62,328 nucleotides of DNA. It comes from Desulfobulbaceae bacterium. GTDB taxonomy: Bacteria; Desulfobacterota; Desulfobulbia; Desulfobulbales; Desulfurivibrionaceae. The DNA is taken from assembly GCA_003517965.1 (NCBI GenBank), contig DOZO01000081.1, forward strand, positions 1-62,328, read 5' to 3'. The notes beneath the pieces are model-generated. The model did not search any database, was not told the origin of the DNA, and saw nothing but the letters and a program-made list of their open reading frames with translations. This document shows, one piece after another, positions 34,010 to 43,005 of this stretch (position 1 is the first letter of the stretch; each line of letters opens with the position of its first letter). Position numbers and translations under genes: made by a program.

Positions 34010-35095
34010 TTATGGATTATGCGCGGCTTGGCGCGCCTCTTCGATCATGATGTCAATCTCGGTCAGGAAAACGGCCAGGAGTTTGTCTTCAGCTACCTTT
34101 TTATAGAGCTGGCCTTTTTTGAAAATAATGCCGACCCCGTGGCCACCTGCCACCCCGATATCGGCTTCTTTTGCTTCACCCGGGCCATTGACCACACAAC
34201 CCATGACCGCTATTTTTAAAGGGGTATCGATGTTCTGGATATGGCGTTCCACCTGTTCGGCCAGGGAAAAAAGATTAACCTGGCAGCGCCCGCAGGTGGG
34301 GCAGGAGATCAGCTCGGGCCCCCGTTCACGGATGTGCAGGCTCCTAAGCAGTTCGTAGCCGACGCGAATCTCCTCCACCGGATCGCGGGTAAGAGAGATG
34401 CGAAAGGTGTCGCCAATACCTTCATATAACAAAATACCAAGGGCCACGCTGGATTTGACCGTGCCGGCAATGAGGCCGCCTGCCTCGGTTACTCCGAGAT
34501 GCAGAGGGTAATCGCATTGAGCGGACAAAATCCGGTATGCCTCCAGGGTAGTGAGTGCGTCGGAGGATTTGAGAGAGATTTTGATCTGATCAAAATACAG
34601 CTCCTCCAGCAAGCGCACATTGCGCATGGCGCTTTCCACCAGGGCTTCCGGGGTGGGATGGCCATATTTTTGCAGGATATCCTTTTCAACCGAGCCGGAG
34701 TTGACCCCGACCCTGATGGGCACCTGGTGCTGTTTTGCCGCAGCTACTACCCGGGATAGTTTGTCAGGGCCGCCGAGATTGCCGGGATTGATCCTAATTC
34801 CCTGGGCGCCATGCTCCATGCTGGCCACGGCCAGGCGGGCATCAAAATGGATATCGGCGATGAGCGGGATGCTGATTTGCTCTTTGATTCGGGTGATGGC
34901 TGCCGCCGCCTCCAGATCCAGAATTGCCACCCGGATAATCTCGCAGCCAGCTTCGGTGAGCCGGTGAATCTGGGCCACGGTGGCAGGCACATCTCTGGTG
35001 TCGGTGTTGGTCATGGACTGCACGGCGACAGGGGCATCACCGCCCACCGCTACGTTGCCCACCTTGATTTGTCGTGTTTTTCTCCGGATTATCAT
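34010..35095 (-). CDS. ispG: 4-hydroxy-3-methylbut-2-enyl diphosphate synthase (flavodoxin)
   Basis: A 361-aa Fe-S enzyme of the MEP isoprenoid pathway, converting MEcPP to HMBPP. Seen: VGDAPVAVQSMTNTDT-type start (GGDAPVAVQSMTNTDTRDV), the TIM barrel with HLGVTEAGG, and the cluster ligands in ELISCPTCGRCQV plus MGCVVNGPGEAKEADIGVAGG. The ATG at 35095 matches the family start; earlier in-frame codons lack similarity. No Shine-Dalgarno is visible, but TATACT ends 8 nt before the ATG, so the transcript could be nearly leaderless. Confidence 0.94.
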   Translation of the reverse strand: MIIRRKTRQIKVGNVAVGGDAPVAVQSMTNTDTRDVPATVAQIHRLTEAGCEIIRVAILDLEAAAAITRIKEQISIPLIADIHFDARLAVASMEHGAQGIRINPGNLGGPDKLSRVVAAAKQHQVPIRVGVNSGSVEKDILQKYGHPTPEALVESAMRNVRLLEELYFDQIKISLKSSDALTTLEAYRILSAQCDYPLHLGVTEAGGLIAGTVKSSVALGILLYEGIGDTFRISLTRDPVEEIRVGYELLRSLHIRERGPELISCPTCGRCQVNLFSLAEQVERHIQNIDTPLKIAVMGCVVNGPGEAKEADIGVAGGHGVGIIFKKGQLYKKVAEDKLLAVFLTEIDIMIEEARQAAHNP

Positions 35096-35228
35096 GGTGC
35101 GAGAGTATACACTTTTGCTTTTCTTCCCGCATCCTTCTTTTTCCGCGCAAAACGCGCGATGATGGGGGAGGGGAAAGCGTTTAGATAAAACTGATTTTAG
35201 AGCTTGTGTTTCCCTTGGCATCTGGAGG

Positions 35229-35234
35229 TATAAT
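35229..35234 (+). promoter_or_regulatory. Possible -10 box for the BCAM0308/hsp20/lon region
   Basis: A perfect TATAAT occurs about 120 nt upstream of the gene at 35357. The matching -35 is weak (TTGTGT at 19-bp spacing), so this is tentative. Confidence 0.3.
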
Positions 35235-35356
35235 TTAAGCATGCGGTGTTGATTCAAGAAAAAAGTGTCCGCCCAGGCGTAACGAGATGGTTCGTATGCC
35301 TCTTGCAGGAAGTGAATCGGTCTGAAGGCTAACTGTAATAGACAAGGAGAAACATT

Positions 35357-35841
35357 ATGGACAAGGGCCTATATGGAAGAAGGGATCGGCTGATTCAGGA
35401 AAAGCGGCATGACACCTACCATGAGCGAAGGAAGCTACCGGAGCCTACGATGTGCAGCGCATGCGGGGCCGTATTTATAGAAGGCCGCTGGGCATGGTGG
35501 GAACCGGCGGTTAATGCTCATGCGATCGTTTGTCCGGCCTGTCAGCGGATCAAGGATAATTTCCATGCCGGCTACCTGGAGATCAGGGGGAGATTTTTCG
35601 GCATACATCGAGAGGAGATCACGAACCTGATCCGCAATCTGGAGGAGCAGGAAAAAAAGCACACCCCATGGAAAGGCTCATGGCTATCTCAGGGGAAGAG
35701 GACGGCACCCTCGTAACGACCACCGGTATCCACCTGGCCAGGCGAATTGGCGAGGCCTTGAACAATGCCTACCAGGGCGAGCTTGATTTTGCCTATGGGG
35801 ATGGAGAAAAAAGTATCCGGCTAACCTGGCTTCGAGATTAG
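35357..35841 (+). CDS. BCAM0308 family protein, expressed by -1 frameshift or interrupted
   Basis: The zero frame (35357-35716, 119 aa) holds RRKLPEPTMCSACGAVFIEGRW, then VCPACQRIKDNFHAGY with two CxxC pairs, and FFGIHREEITNLIRNLEEQEKK, all family features. The family C-terminus (THLARRIGEAL, AYQGELDFAYGDGE-type) is present in the -1 frame up to 35841. The switch falls on A-AAA-AAG (35653-35659), giving a joined product of about 161 aa, the usual family length. Either programmed frameshifting or a homopolymer indel explains it. AAGGAG precedes the ATG. Function of the family is unknown; a zinc protein is likely. Upstream of hsp20 and lon. Confidence 0.75.
35641..35683 (+). promoter_or_regulatory. 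Candidate programmed -1 ribosomal frameshift signal
   Basis: Three parts of a dnaX-type signal occur in order: internal Shine-Dalgarno-like GGAGGAG (35641-35647), slippery heptamer A-AAA-AAG in the correct zero-frame phase (35653-35659), and 6 nt later a small hairpin CCATG/CATGG (35666-35683). The hairpin is short, so the strength of the signal is uncertain. Confidence 0.5.
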
Positions 35842-35952
35842 GCTGCCGTTCCGGCACCGAGGCCCGCTTTGTCTAAGAGTCCGGCGATACAGGGACTAAG
35901 GACAGCAGTGTTTTTGGATTGTCGGAAAACACCATTTGTGAGGATGAAGGCC

Positions 35953-36375
35953 ATGGATCAATTCAGAAAAAGGCGCCCCTCTGACCGGGTGCCAGGCGGG
36001 TTGTCGCGGATTATGGTGCTGCGAAGAGTGGGTTCCATGTTCCATGCCGGGAATTGGTTTCCGGCGGCGGATGTGTATGAGACAGCTTCGGCGATTATCG
36101 TCTGTATGGATATCTCCGGCATCGAGCCGCACTCACTTGCCGTCATGGTCGAGGAGTCGCAGGTTACTGTTTCCGGAGAGCGGGGATATGCGCCGCAGGA
36201 TATGGTTTCATGTATTCACCAACTGGAGATTGAACGTGGTTTTTTTGAGCGCTGCATTTCCTTGCCCAAAATGGTTGATGTTGCCAAGGCGGTCTCTGAA
36301 AGCAGAAACGGCTTTCTTCTGATTACCCTGCCCCTGCGGCGTAAGACGGAGAAGATCAGGATTATTGTTGGCTAA
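35953..36375 (+). CDS. Hsp20/alpha-crystallin family small heat shock protein
   Basis: About 140 aa with an alpha-crystallin domain: WFPAADVYETASAIIVCMDISGIEPHSLAVMVEESQVTVSGER, then ERGFFERCISLPKMVDVAKAVSESRNGFLLITLPL. The usual C-terminal I-x-I/V anchor is present as IRIIV. An ATP-independent holdase is expected. The ATG at 35953 with GAGG 9 nt upstream is preferred; ATG at 35944 or a TTG at 35869 are alternatives. It lies upstream of lon, forming a protein quality-control pair. Confidence 0.87.
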   Translation: MDQFRKRRPSDRVPGGLSRIMVLRRVGSMFHAGNWFPAADVYETASAIIVCMDISGIEPHSLAVMVEESQVTVSGERGYAPQDMVSCIHQLEIERGFFERCISLPKMVDVAKAVSESRNGFLLITLPLRRKTEKIRIIVG

Positions 36376-36446
36376 GGCTGAAAATCTGCTTTTACGCGAC
36401 CATCTTCTTTACCACTGAACAAAAAAAACGATGCAGGTTGAAAATC

Positions 36447-38840
36447 ATGAGCGACAACGACAAGCAACAAGAGCCGGAAATTTTAGAGCAAAAGGCTGAA
36501 CAGCGCGGGAATCCAAAGGACTTGCCGGTTCCGGAGATCCTGCCGGTGCTGCCCCTGCACGGCTTTGTTTTTTTCCCTGGTATGGGTTTTCCGATGAATA
36601 TCCTGCATCCGGCCTCCCAGAAGCTCATAGACGAGGCGATTCTTAAGGACCGCCTAGTTGCTATTGTCAGCCACAGGGAGCCTGCCGAAGAGAAACAGGA
36701 GCGGGTTGAGCCCCGGCATCTGTATCGGATCGGGGTTCTGGGCTATATTCACAAGCTGGTCAAGGTCAAGGAGGGCGGCGGTTATCAGGTTTTGATCAGT
36801 GCCATCAAAAAACTGGAGCTGGTTGATTTTACTCAGGAAGAGCCATATTTGACCGCCAAGGTTGCTGTTATCCCCATGGCTTTGGAAGAGGACAAAGAAG
36901 CTGAGGCTTTGGTGCTCAATATTCGCACCCAGTTTAAAAAACTGGCGGAAATGTTGTCGCTCCCGGTTGAACTTGTCAGCACCATTGAGTCCCTGTCTGA
37001 TTCTTTTTATATCTCCTATCTGGTGATTTCCCAGCTTAATCTCACGCCGGTCGCGGAGCAGGAAATCCTGGAGATTGAATCGAGCAAGGCCCTGATGCAC
37101 CGAACCGCCCGCGAACTCAACAAACGCCTGGAAACGGCGGAGATGAGCCAGGATATCCAGAAAAGCATCAAGCAGGATACGGACCAGAAACAGCGGGAGT
37201 TTTTTCTGCGTCAGCAGCTCAAGGCTATCCGCAAGGAGCTTGGCGAGGAGGAGGAAAATCTTGATCTCAAGGAGTTGCGGGAAAAGTTCGCTCAGACGGA
37301 ACTGCCCCCGGAGACCAAGAAAACTGCGGAAAAAGAACTCGACCGCTTGGCCCGCATCTCGCCGTCCTCGCCGGAATACACGGTTTCCCGGACTTATCTT
37401 GACTGGCTTCTTGACCTGCCCTGGCTGACATCCACTCATGACTCCCTGGATATTGTCAAGGCGCAGCAGGTGATGGACGAAGATCATTACGGTCTGGCGG
37501 AGATCAAGAAACGGATTATCGAGTTTCTCGCGGTGCGCAAACTCAAGCAGGACATGCACGGGCCGATCTTGTGCTTTGTCGGCCCGCCGGGGGTGGGTAA
37601 GACCTCACTCGGTCAATCCATCGCCCGCTGCATGGATCGGAAATTCATCCGCATTTCCCTGGGCGGCGTGCGGGATGAGGCGGAAATCCGCGGGCATCGG
37701 CGCACCTACATCGGCGCCCTGCCGGGTCGGATTATCCAGAGCCTGCGCAAGGCCGGGGCCAATAACCCGCTCTTCATGCTGGATGAGATCGACAAGCTGG
37801 GCATGGATTTCCGGGGTGACCCCTCCTCGGCCCTGCTGGAGGTGCTTGATCCCGAGCAGAATTTCAGCTTTGCCGATCACTATCTGGAGATCCCCTTTGA
37901 TCTGTCCAAGGTAATGTTTATTACCACGGCCAATCTTCTTGATAATATCCCCGGGCCGTTGCGCGACCGGATGGAGGTCATCGAGTTGTCCGGCTATACC
38001 CAGGATGAAAAGCTCAATATCGCCAAGCGACATCTTCTGCCCAAGCAGCTGGAAGCCCATGCCATCAGTGATGATGACCTGAAAATCGATGATCAGGCCC
38101 TCCGCATGGTTATCCGCTCGCACACTCGGGAGGCCGGGGTCAGGAATCTGGAACGGAAGCTGGCTGCGATCTGCCGGGGAGTGGCCAAGGAGATTGTCGT
38201 CGGCAAAATCGGCGCCACTCGGATCGATTCGGCGAATCTCGCCACCTATCTCGGGCCCATCCAGTTTTTTTCAGAGAGCAAGGCCAGAAGCTGGGGGCCG
38301 GGTTTGGCCACCGGCCTGGCCTGGACGCCGGTGGGCGGGGAGCTGTTGTTCATTGAGGTTGCCAAAATGAAGGGTAAAGGTGGCCTTACCATGACCGGCA
38401 AGCTGGGGGAGGTGATGAAGGAGTCGGCCACTGCCGCCCTGACCTACATCCGCTCTCATGCCAAGGAAATAGGAGTTGACGAAGGGGTTTTTGCCAAGAT
38501 CGATCTGCACATTCATGTGCCGGAGGGTGCCATCCCCAAAGACGGGCCTTCGGCGGGGGTGGCCATGGTCACCGCCCTGACCTCGCTCCTGACCGGGCGC
38601 ACGGTGAGCAAAGACATGGCCATGACCGGGGAGATCACCCTGCGGGGGGATGTGCTGCCGGTGGGCGGGATCAAGGAGAAGGTCTTGGCCGCGGTGCGGG
38701 CCGGGATCAAGGAGATTGTCCTGCCCGCTCTTAATGAAAAGGATGTGGTGGAGATCCCGGATAATGTAAAAGAGGATATCCGTTTTCATCTGGTGCAGGA
38801 TATTAAAGAAGCGCTTGGTCTGTTGCTGGCCAAGGAGTGA
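36447..38840 (+). CDS. lon: ATP-dependent Lon protease (S16)
   Basis: A 797-aa cytosolic protease. N-terminal LON substrate-binding domain (PVLPLHGFVFFPGMGFPM, about 30-230), coiled segment QKQREFFLRQQLKAIRKELGE, AAA+ core with GPPGVGKTS (about 379) and LFMLDEIDKLG, and C-terminal protease with catalytic Ser in PKDGPSAGVAM (about 702) and Lys in GGIKEK (about 745). Degrades misfolded and regulatory proteins. ATG at 36447 is preferred over a TTG three codons upstream. Confidence 0.97.
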   Translation: MSDNDKQQEPEILEQKAEQRGNPKDLPVPEILPVLPLHGFVFFPGMGFPMNILHPASQKLIDEAILKDRLVAIVSHREPAEEKQERVEPRHLYRIGVLGYIHKLVKVKEGGGYQVLISAIKKLELVDFTQEEPYLTAKVAVIPMALEEDKEAEALVLNIRTQFKKLAEMLSLPVELVSTIESLSDSFYISYLVISQLNLTPVAEQEILEIESSKALMHRTARELNKRLETAEMSQDIQKSIKQDTDQKQREFFLRQQLKAIRKELGEEEENLDLKELREKFAQTELPPETKKTAEKELDRLARISPSSPEYTVSRTYLDWLLDLPWLTSTHDSLDIVKAQQVMDEDHYGLAEIKKRIIEFLAVRKLKQDMHGPILCFVGPPGVGKTSLGQSIARCMDRKFIRISLGGVRDEAEIRGHRRTYIGALPGRIIQSLRKAGANNPLFMLDEIDKLGMDFRGDPSSALLEVLDPEQNFSFADHYLEIPFDLSKVMFITTANLLDNIPGPLRDRMEVIELSGYTQDEKLNIAKRHLLPKQLEAHAISDDDLKIDDQALRMVIRSHTREAGVRNLERKLAAICRGVAKEIVVGKIGATRIDSANLATYLGPIQFFSESKARSWGPGLATGLAWTPVGGELLFIEVAKMKGKGGLTMTGKLGEVMKESATAALTYIRSHAKEIGVDEGVFAKIDLHIHVPEGAIPKDGPSAGVAMVTALTSLLTGRTVSKDMAMTGEITLRGDVLPVGGIKEKVLAAVRAGIKEIVLPALNEKDVVEIPDNVKEDIRFHLVQDIKEALGLLLAKE

Positions 38841-38898
38841 CAGATTCGGCGTTAGGACCGTTTTGAAATGGAGCCGGATAGTTAGTCCATTTTTTTTC

Positions 38899-38927
38899 TT
38901 GACAGGCCACGATTGTTTTATATATAA
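38899..38927 (+). promoter_or_regulatory. Promoter for the Rrf2-cyd region
   Basis: TTGACA (38899-38904), 17-bp spacer, ATATAA (38922-38927) within a TATATATAAG run, about 45 nt before the Rrf2 start. Good sigma70 match; autoregulation by the Rrf2 protein is likely but no operator is certain. Confidence 0.6.
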
Positions 38928-38972
38928 GACCAAAAATATCTTATTTATCCTGTTTACCTTTTGGCTGCCGAT

Positions 38973-39437
38973 ATGAGACTTACCCGTGCCGGAGAATATG
39001 GAATACGTTGCGTTCTGCACCTTGCCAGAAATGGCAGGGGGAAGCTGGTCAGCAGAATGGAGATCGCTACGCGTACTGATATTCCGCCGCATTTTCTGGC
39101 AAAGATCGCCCAGCAGTTGGCCCGCGCCGGGATTATCGAAATCCTCCAGGGCTCCACCGGCGGCTATCGCCTGCTTACCGACCCCTCTGAGATTACTCTG
39201 CTTTCAGTAATCGAAGCAATAATCGGGGGAATATCCCTCAACGATTGCGTAGCCAGACCTGAATCCTGCCACAACAGCAGTTATTGTGCCATCCACCGGG
39301 TCTGGGACAAAGCCAACCGTCAGCTTCGGGACAGCCTGCGGGAGACAAATTTTGTCGTCTTGGCCGCAGAAGAGTCTTGCTGCCTGATGCCTTTCTCATT
39401 GGCGGGCAATTCTAACTTGTCAATTGAGGAAAAATAA
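38973..39437 (+). CDS. Rrf2 family transcriptional regulator with Cys cluster
   Basis: A 154-aa winged-helix protein: MRLTRAGEYGIRCVLHLAR, then IPPHFLAKIAQQLARAGIIEILQGSTGGYRLL (recognition helix and wing). DCVARPESCHNSSYC has three cysteines spaced C-x6-C-x5-C, close to the cluster of IscR/NsrR/RsrR, so an Fe-S sensor of oxygen, NO or redox state is expected. It precedes DUF4492-cydAB, the probable targets. ATG at 38973 matches the family start; ribosome site is weak. Confidence 0.88.
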   Translation: MRLTRAGEYGIRCVLHLARNGRGKLVSRMEIATRTDIPPHFLAKIAQQLARAGIIEILQGSTGGYRLLTDPSEITLLSVIEAIIGGISLNDCVARPESCHNSSYCAIHRVWDKANRQLRDSLRETNFVVLAAEESCCLMPFSLAGNSNLSIEEK

Positions 39438-39513
39438 TTTGCTTGCGCGCATGTCTCTCATATATATTGTTGAAACAACAGGATCATTTTTGTTCGGTTT
39501 TGGGAAAGCATAC

Positions 39514-39741
39514 ATGACCTCTCTACCAAAACAGCTCTATCTTTTTTATCGAGACGGCTTCCGCGCCATGGTGGTTGGGCGAACCCTGTGGAAGATCATC
39601 GCCATAAAACTGTTCATCATGTTTGCCATCCTCAAGCTTTTCTTTTTCCCGAATTATTTGAAAAACAATTTTACCAATGATCGTGACCGGGCCGGGCATG
39701 TGCTGGAAAATCTTACCAGAACACATTCTTCTCCCCCTTGA
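39514..39741 (+). CDS. DUF4492 family membrane protein, cyd-associated
   Basis: A 75-aa protein with YLFYRDGFRAMVVGRTLWKIIAIKLFIMFAILKLFFFPNYL, the DUF4492 signature and one membrane helix (about 25-45). Members are commonly encoded next to cydA, as here. It may assist cytochrome bd assembly; this is inference. ATG at 39514 has GGGAAAG upstream; the frame is open 5' of this without similarity. The C-terminal 20 residues are polar and unconserved. Confidence 0.8.
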   Translation: MTSLPKQLYLFYRDGFRAMVVGRTLWKIIAIKLFIMFAILKLFFFPNYLKNNFTNDRDRAGHVLENLTRTHSSPP

Positions 39742-39929
39742 TGCCAGCAGGTTTTTCTTATTGATTTTTCTCCGCTTTTTTTAGAGCCGTCATGTTATAG
39801 CCGCTGCTATTGCCTTATGGTTCTTTATGTCGTTTTTACCGATCAGGATAACGACTTTATCTGTAACAACGGCTTAATCATGGTGACAGTTAAGTACTGC
39901 TGCCAGCACACACAAGGGAGGATAATATT

Positions 39930-41459
39930 GTGGGAGAAGACATTTTGACCACGGTGGACTGGGCTAGGGCCCAGTTCGCTCTGACTGCCATGTATCACTG
40001 GATTTTTGTGCCGTTGACCCTGGGGTTGTCCTTTCTCGTCGCCTTTTTTGAATCCATTTACGTCAAAACCGGCAATGAGGAATGGAAAAAACTGACCAAG
40101 TTCTGGATGACCTTGTTTGGCATCAATTTCGCCATCGGGGTGGCCACCGGTATCATTCTGGAGTTCGAGTTCGGCACTAACTGGTCCAATTACTCCTGGA
40201 TGGTGGGAGACATCTTCGGCGCCCCCCTGGCCATTGAAGGCATCTTCGCCTTCTTTATCGAGGCCACTTTCTTTGCCGTGATGTTCTTTGGCTGGCACAG
40301 GGTTTCCAAGGGGTTTCACCTCTTTTCCACCTGGATGGTGGCCGTGGGCTCCAACCTATCGGCGGTCTGGATTCTCGTGGCTAACGGCTGGATGCAGTTT
40401 CCCGTCGGCATGGCCTTCAATCCCGACAAGGCCCGCTTTGAGATGCAGAATTTCTGGGAGGTCGCTCTTTCTCCGGTGGCGGTGCATAAGTTCACCCACA
40501 CCACCAGCTCTGCCTTTCTGCTTGCTTCGCTCTTCGTTGTTGGCATCTCTGCCCTCTTTCTTTTGCAGGAACGGCACCAGAAAATGGCTAAGCGCAGCAT
40601 GGTGGTCGCCGCGGTTTTCGGTTTCATCGCCTCCATCTTTGTTGCCGTTACCGGCGATGAAGCAGCCTTCAGTGTAGCCCAAAGACAGCCGATGAAGCTG
40701 GCGGCCATGGAAGGGTTGTATGTGGGGGAGGAAAAAGCCTCCATAGTTGCTCTGGGCATCATTAATTCGAGCAAGAAACCTGGGGATGTCCAGCCCGCTT
40801 TTCATCAAGCACTAAAGATCCCCGGTCTGCTGTCGCTTCTGGCCAACCGCGATTCAGACAGCTTTGTCCCGGGAATCAACGATCTGGTTTTCGGTAATGT
40901 CGCGCATAAGATTATCGGCGCCGAACAGCGTATGGTTACTGGCAAAATTGCCCTGGCCGAGCTGGCCCGCTACAAAGAGGCCAGGGAAAAAGGAGATGAG
41001 GCAGCAGCGGTTTCAGCCTTGGCCCTCTTCAATCAGCACCAGGGAGATCTTGGCTACGGTTACCTGAACAACCCGGCTGAGGCCGCACCGCCTGTGGCCA
41101 CCACCTTTTACAGTTTTCATATCATGGTGGTGTTGGGCACCCTGTTCCCGGTGATCTTCCTGCTGGTTCTCTATTTCGCCTTCAAGGGGACACTTGAAAA
41201 TCAGCGCTGGCTCAATATCGCCTGCTTTTTTTCTCTTTTTCTCGGCTATGTGGCCCAACAGGCCGGCTGGGTCGTGGCTGAAGTCGGCCGACAGCCATGG
41301 GCCATCCAGGGGCTGTTACCGGTAGGCGTGGCTACCACCAACATAGCCCCCGGTAATGTGCAGACTACCTTTTTCATTTTTCTAACCTTGTTCACCGCGC
41401 TGTTGCTGGCGGAGATTCGTATTATGATGAAGCAGATCAAGCTCGGACCGGAGGCATAA
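39930..41459 (+). CDS. cydA: Cytochrome bd ubiquinol oxidase subunit I
   Basis: A 509-aa membrane protein binding haems b558, b595 and d. It opens WARAQFALTAMYHWIFVPLTLGLSFLVA with an early His ligand. It also has FEFGTNWSNYSWMVGDIFGAPLAIEGIFAFFIEATF with conserved Glu residues, and GRQPWAIQGLLPVGVAT in the quinol-binding region. The Q-loop is intermediate in length with many charged residues. The enzyme reduces O2 with high affinity, protecting anaerobes. Starts with GTG at 39930 with GGGAGG 8 nt upstream. Confidence 0.96.
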   Translation: MGEDILTTVDWARAQFALTAMYHWIFVPLTLGLSFLVAFFESIYVKTGNEEWKKLTKFWMTLFGINFAIGVATGIILEFEFGTNWSNYSWMVGDIFGAPLAIEGIFAFFIEATFFAVMFFGWHRVSKGFHLFSTWMVAVGSNLSAVWILVANGWMQFPVGMAFNPDKARFEMQNFWEVALSPVAVHKFTHTTSSAFLLASLFVVGISALFLLQERHQKMAKRSMVVAAVFGFIASIFVAVTGDEAAFSVAQRQPMKLAAMEGLYVGEEKASIVALGIINSSKKPGDVQPAFHQALKIPGLLSLLANRDSDSFVPGINDLVFGNVAHKIIGAEQRMVTGKIALAELARYKEAREKGDEAAAVSALALFNQHQGDLGYGYLNNPAEAAPPVATTFYSFHIMVVLGTLFPVIFLLVLYFAFKGTLENQRWLNIACFFSLFLGYVAQQAGWVVAEVGRQPWAIQGLLPVGVATTNIAPGNVQTTFFIFLTLFTALLLAEIRIMMKQIKLGPEA

Positions 41460-41463
41460 GACC

Positions 41464-42600
41464 ATGATAGGAAACCTAGATTACTCAATTTTACAACAAC
41501 TCTGGTGGCTGATTGCCTCCGTGGTTGGGTCGCTCTTCCTCTTTCTGACTTTTGTTCAGGGCGGGCAGACCCTGATCTTTACTCTGGCCAGCAATGAAGA
41601 AGAAAAATCTCTGATCATCAACGCTATGGGTCGCAAGTGGGAACTGACCTTCACCACTCTGGTTCTCTTTGGCGGCGCCCTGTTCGCTGCCTTCCCGCTT
41701 TTCTACGCCACCAGCTTCGGCGGGGCCTACTGGGTGTGGATGCTCATCCTCTTCACTTTTATCCTTCAGGCGGTAAGCTATGAGTATCGAAAGAAACCCG
41801 ATAATGTTCTCGGCGCCCGGACCTATGAGATATTCATGTGCATCAATGGCAGCGTCGGAATCCTTTTGATCGGTGCGGCAGTGGGCACCTTTTTTACCGG
41901 CTCCCGCTTTAGTCTTAACCTCTATAACTCCGTGACCTGGCATACCCCGTATCACGGACTGGAAGCGGCGCTCAACCCTTTCAATCTGGCCTTCGGTCTG
42001 TTCCTGGTTTTCCTGGCCAGGGTATTGGGCGCCATGTATCTCGTCAACCACGTTGACCACAAATCCCTGGTTGAAAAAGCCCGCAAAGCGACCTGGATCA
42101 ATCTGCTCATAGCTCTGCCCTTTTTGCTCACCATTCTTATCGGCCTGGTGACCATGGATGGCTTTGCGGTTGAACCGGCCACAGGCAGGATTTTTCTGGA
42201 AAAAGGCAAATATCTTAACAATCTCCTGGGGATGCCTGCAGTATTGTTCCTGCTTCTGGCCGGCTTGGGCTCGGTGATCTATGGGGTGGTGGTCACCGGT
42301 TTTCTCGGAAAAAATTGCGGCATTTGGTTTGGAGGTCTTGGTACCGTGCTGGTGGGGTTGGCAATTTTTTCCCTGGCCGGGTATAATAATACCGCTTTTT
42401 ACCCCTCCTTAAGCGACCTGCAGTCAAGTCTCACCATTTATAATGCTTCAAGCAGCAAATACACTCTCACCGCCATGAGCTATGTGGCTCTGGCCGTCCC
42501 TTTTGTCCTGGCTTATATCGCATATGTCTGGAAGCTGATGGATGCAGAAAAACTTACTCTGGGCGAGCTTGCTGGACAAGACGCCGATGACATGTATTAA
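41464..42600 (+). CDS. cydB: Cytochrome bd ubiquinol oxidase subunit II
   Basis: A 378-aa membrane protein, partner of CydA, with about nine hydrophobic helices. It shows LWWLIASVVGSLFLFLTFVQGGQTL, GRKWELTFTTLVLFGGALFAAFPLFYATSFGGAYWVW, and YKKKPDN-like YRKKPDNVLG. Length is typical. Starts 4 nt after cydA. It is followed by a 30-aa small membrane protein and a terminator, closing the operon. Confidence 0.95.
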   Translation: MIGNLDYSILQQLWWLIASVVGSLFLFLTFVQGGQTLIFTLASNEEEKSLIINAMGRKWELTFTTLVLFGGALFAAFPLFYATSFGGAYWVWMLILFTFILQAVSYEYRKKPDNVLGARTYEIFMCINGSVGILLIGAAVGTFFTGSRFSLNLYNSVTWHTPYHGLEAALNPFNLAFGLFLVFLARVLGAMYLVNHVDHKSLVEKARKATWINLLIALPFLLTILIGLVTMDGFAVEPATGRIFLEKGKYLNNLLGMPAVLFLLLAGLGSVIYGVVVTGFLGKNCGIWFGGLGTVLVGLAIFSLAGYNNTAFYPSLSDLQSSLTIYNASSSKYTLTAMSYVALAVPFVLAYIAYVWKLMDAEKLTLGELAGQDADDMY

Positions 42601-42624
42601 ATCGTAAAATAAAGGAATCAACCT

Positions 42625-42717
42625 ATGAATACAATTTTACTCGTTAGTTGGCTGTTGGTGCTGGTTGTTTCGTACCAGGGAGCTCTGGTCATCCTCAAGA
42701 AAACTGATCTGCTGTAA
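42625..42717 (+). CDS. CydX-like 30-aa membrane subunit of cytochrome bd
   Basis: The predicted protein has a single membrane helix (ILLVSWLLVLVVSYQGALVIL) with Lys-Lys-x-Asp at the C-terminus. AAAGGA stands 8 nt before its ATG, 24 nt after cydB, and a terminator follows. Position, size and topology match CydX/CydS subunits that stabilise the oxidase, but the sequence does not resemble the E. coli CydX closely. Too short for routine gene calling. Confidence 0.65.
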   Translation: MNTILLVSWLLVLVVSYQGALVILKKTDLL

Positions 42718-42740
42718 AGTAAATGAACCACTGAAGTGCG

Positions 42741-42776
42741 ACCGGCGTAGGAGAATATCTTGCGCCGGTTTTTTTT
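42741..42776 (+). terminator. Rho-independent terminator of the cyd operon
   Basis: Stem ACCGGCG / CGCCGGT with a 15-nt loop, followed by eight T. The 229 bases after it to the next gene are AT-rich with no recognisable feature. Confidence 0.85.
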
Positions 42777-43005
42777 AGCAATACTGGGGAGGCAGACTTG
42801 ACCCCTTTTGCCGATGATTCAGGTCGAACAAAGTTCTTGAGTTTGCCGATTGTATTTGTGATTTAGCAGTATATAGATTTCTTTGTGATGGAATGTTGTT
42901 GAAATGATTTTTTGTTTTTGAGTATGTTGGCTTTGCGCTGCTGTGATGATTAGGGCTGATAACAGGAAATCTACTGACTGTTGATTCTTTCTGAAGGAAG
43001 CAATT

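Noticed and set aside
35147..35160. CGCGCAAAACGCGCG hairpin upstream of ispG
   Set aside because: Very short, no T-run on either strand and no clear gene end to serve; probably chance or a minor structure.
36376..36446. Heat-shock sigma32-type promoter before lon
   Set aside because: No convincing CTTGAA and CCCCAT-like boxes at correct spacing could be found.
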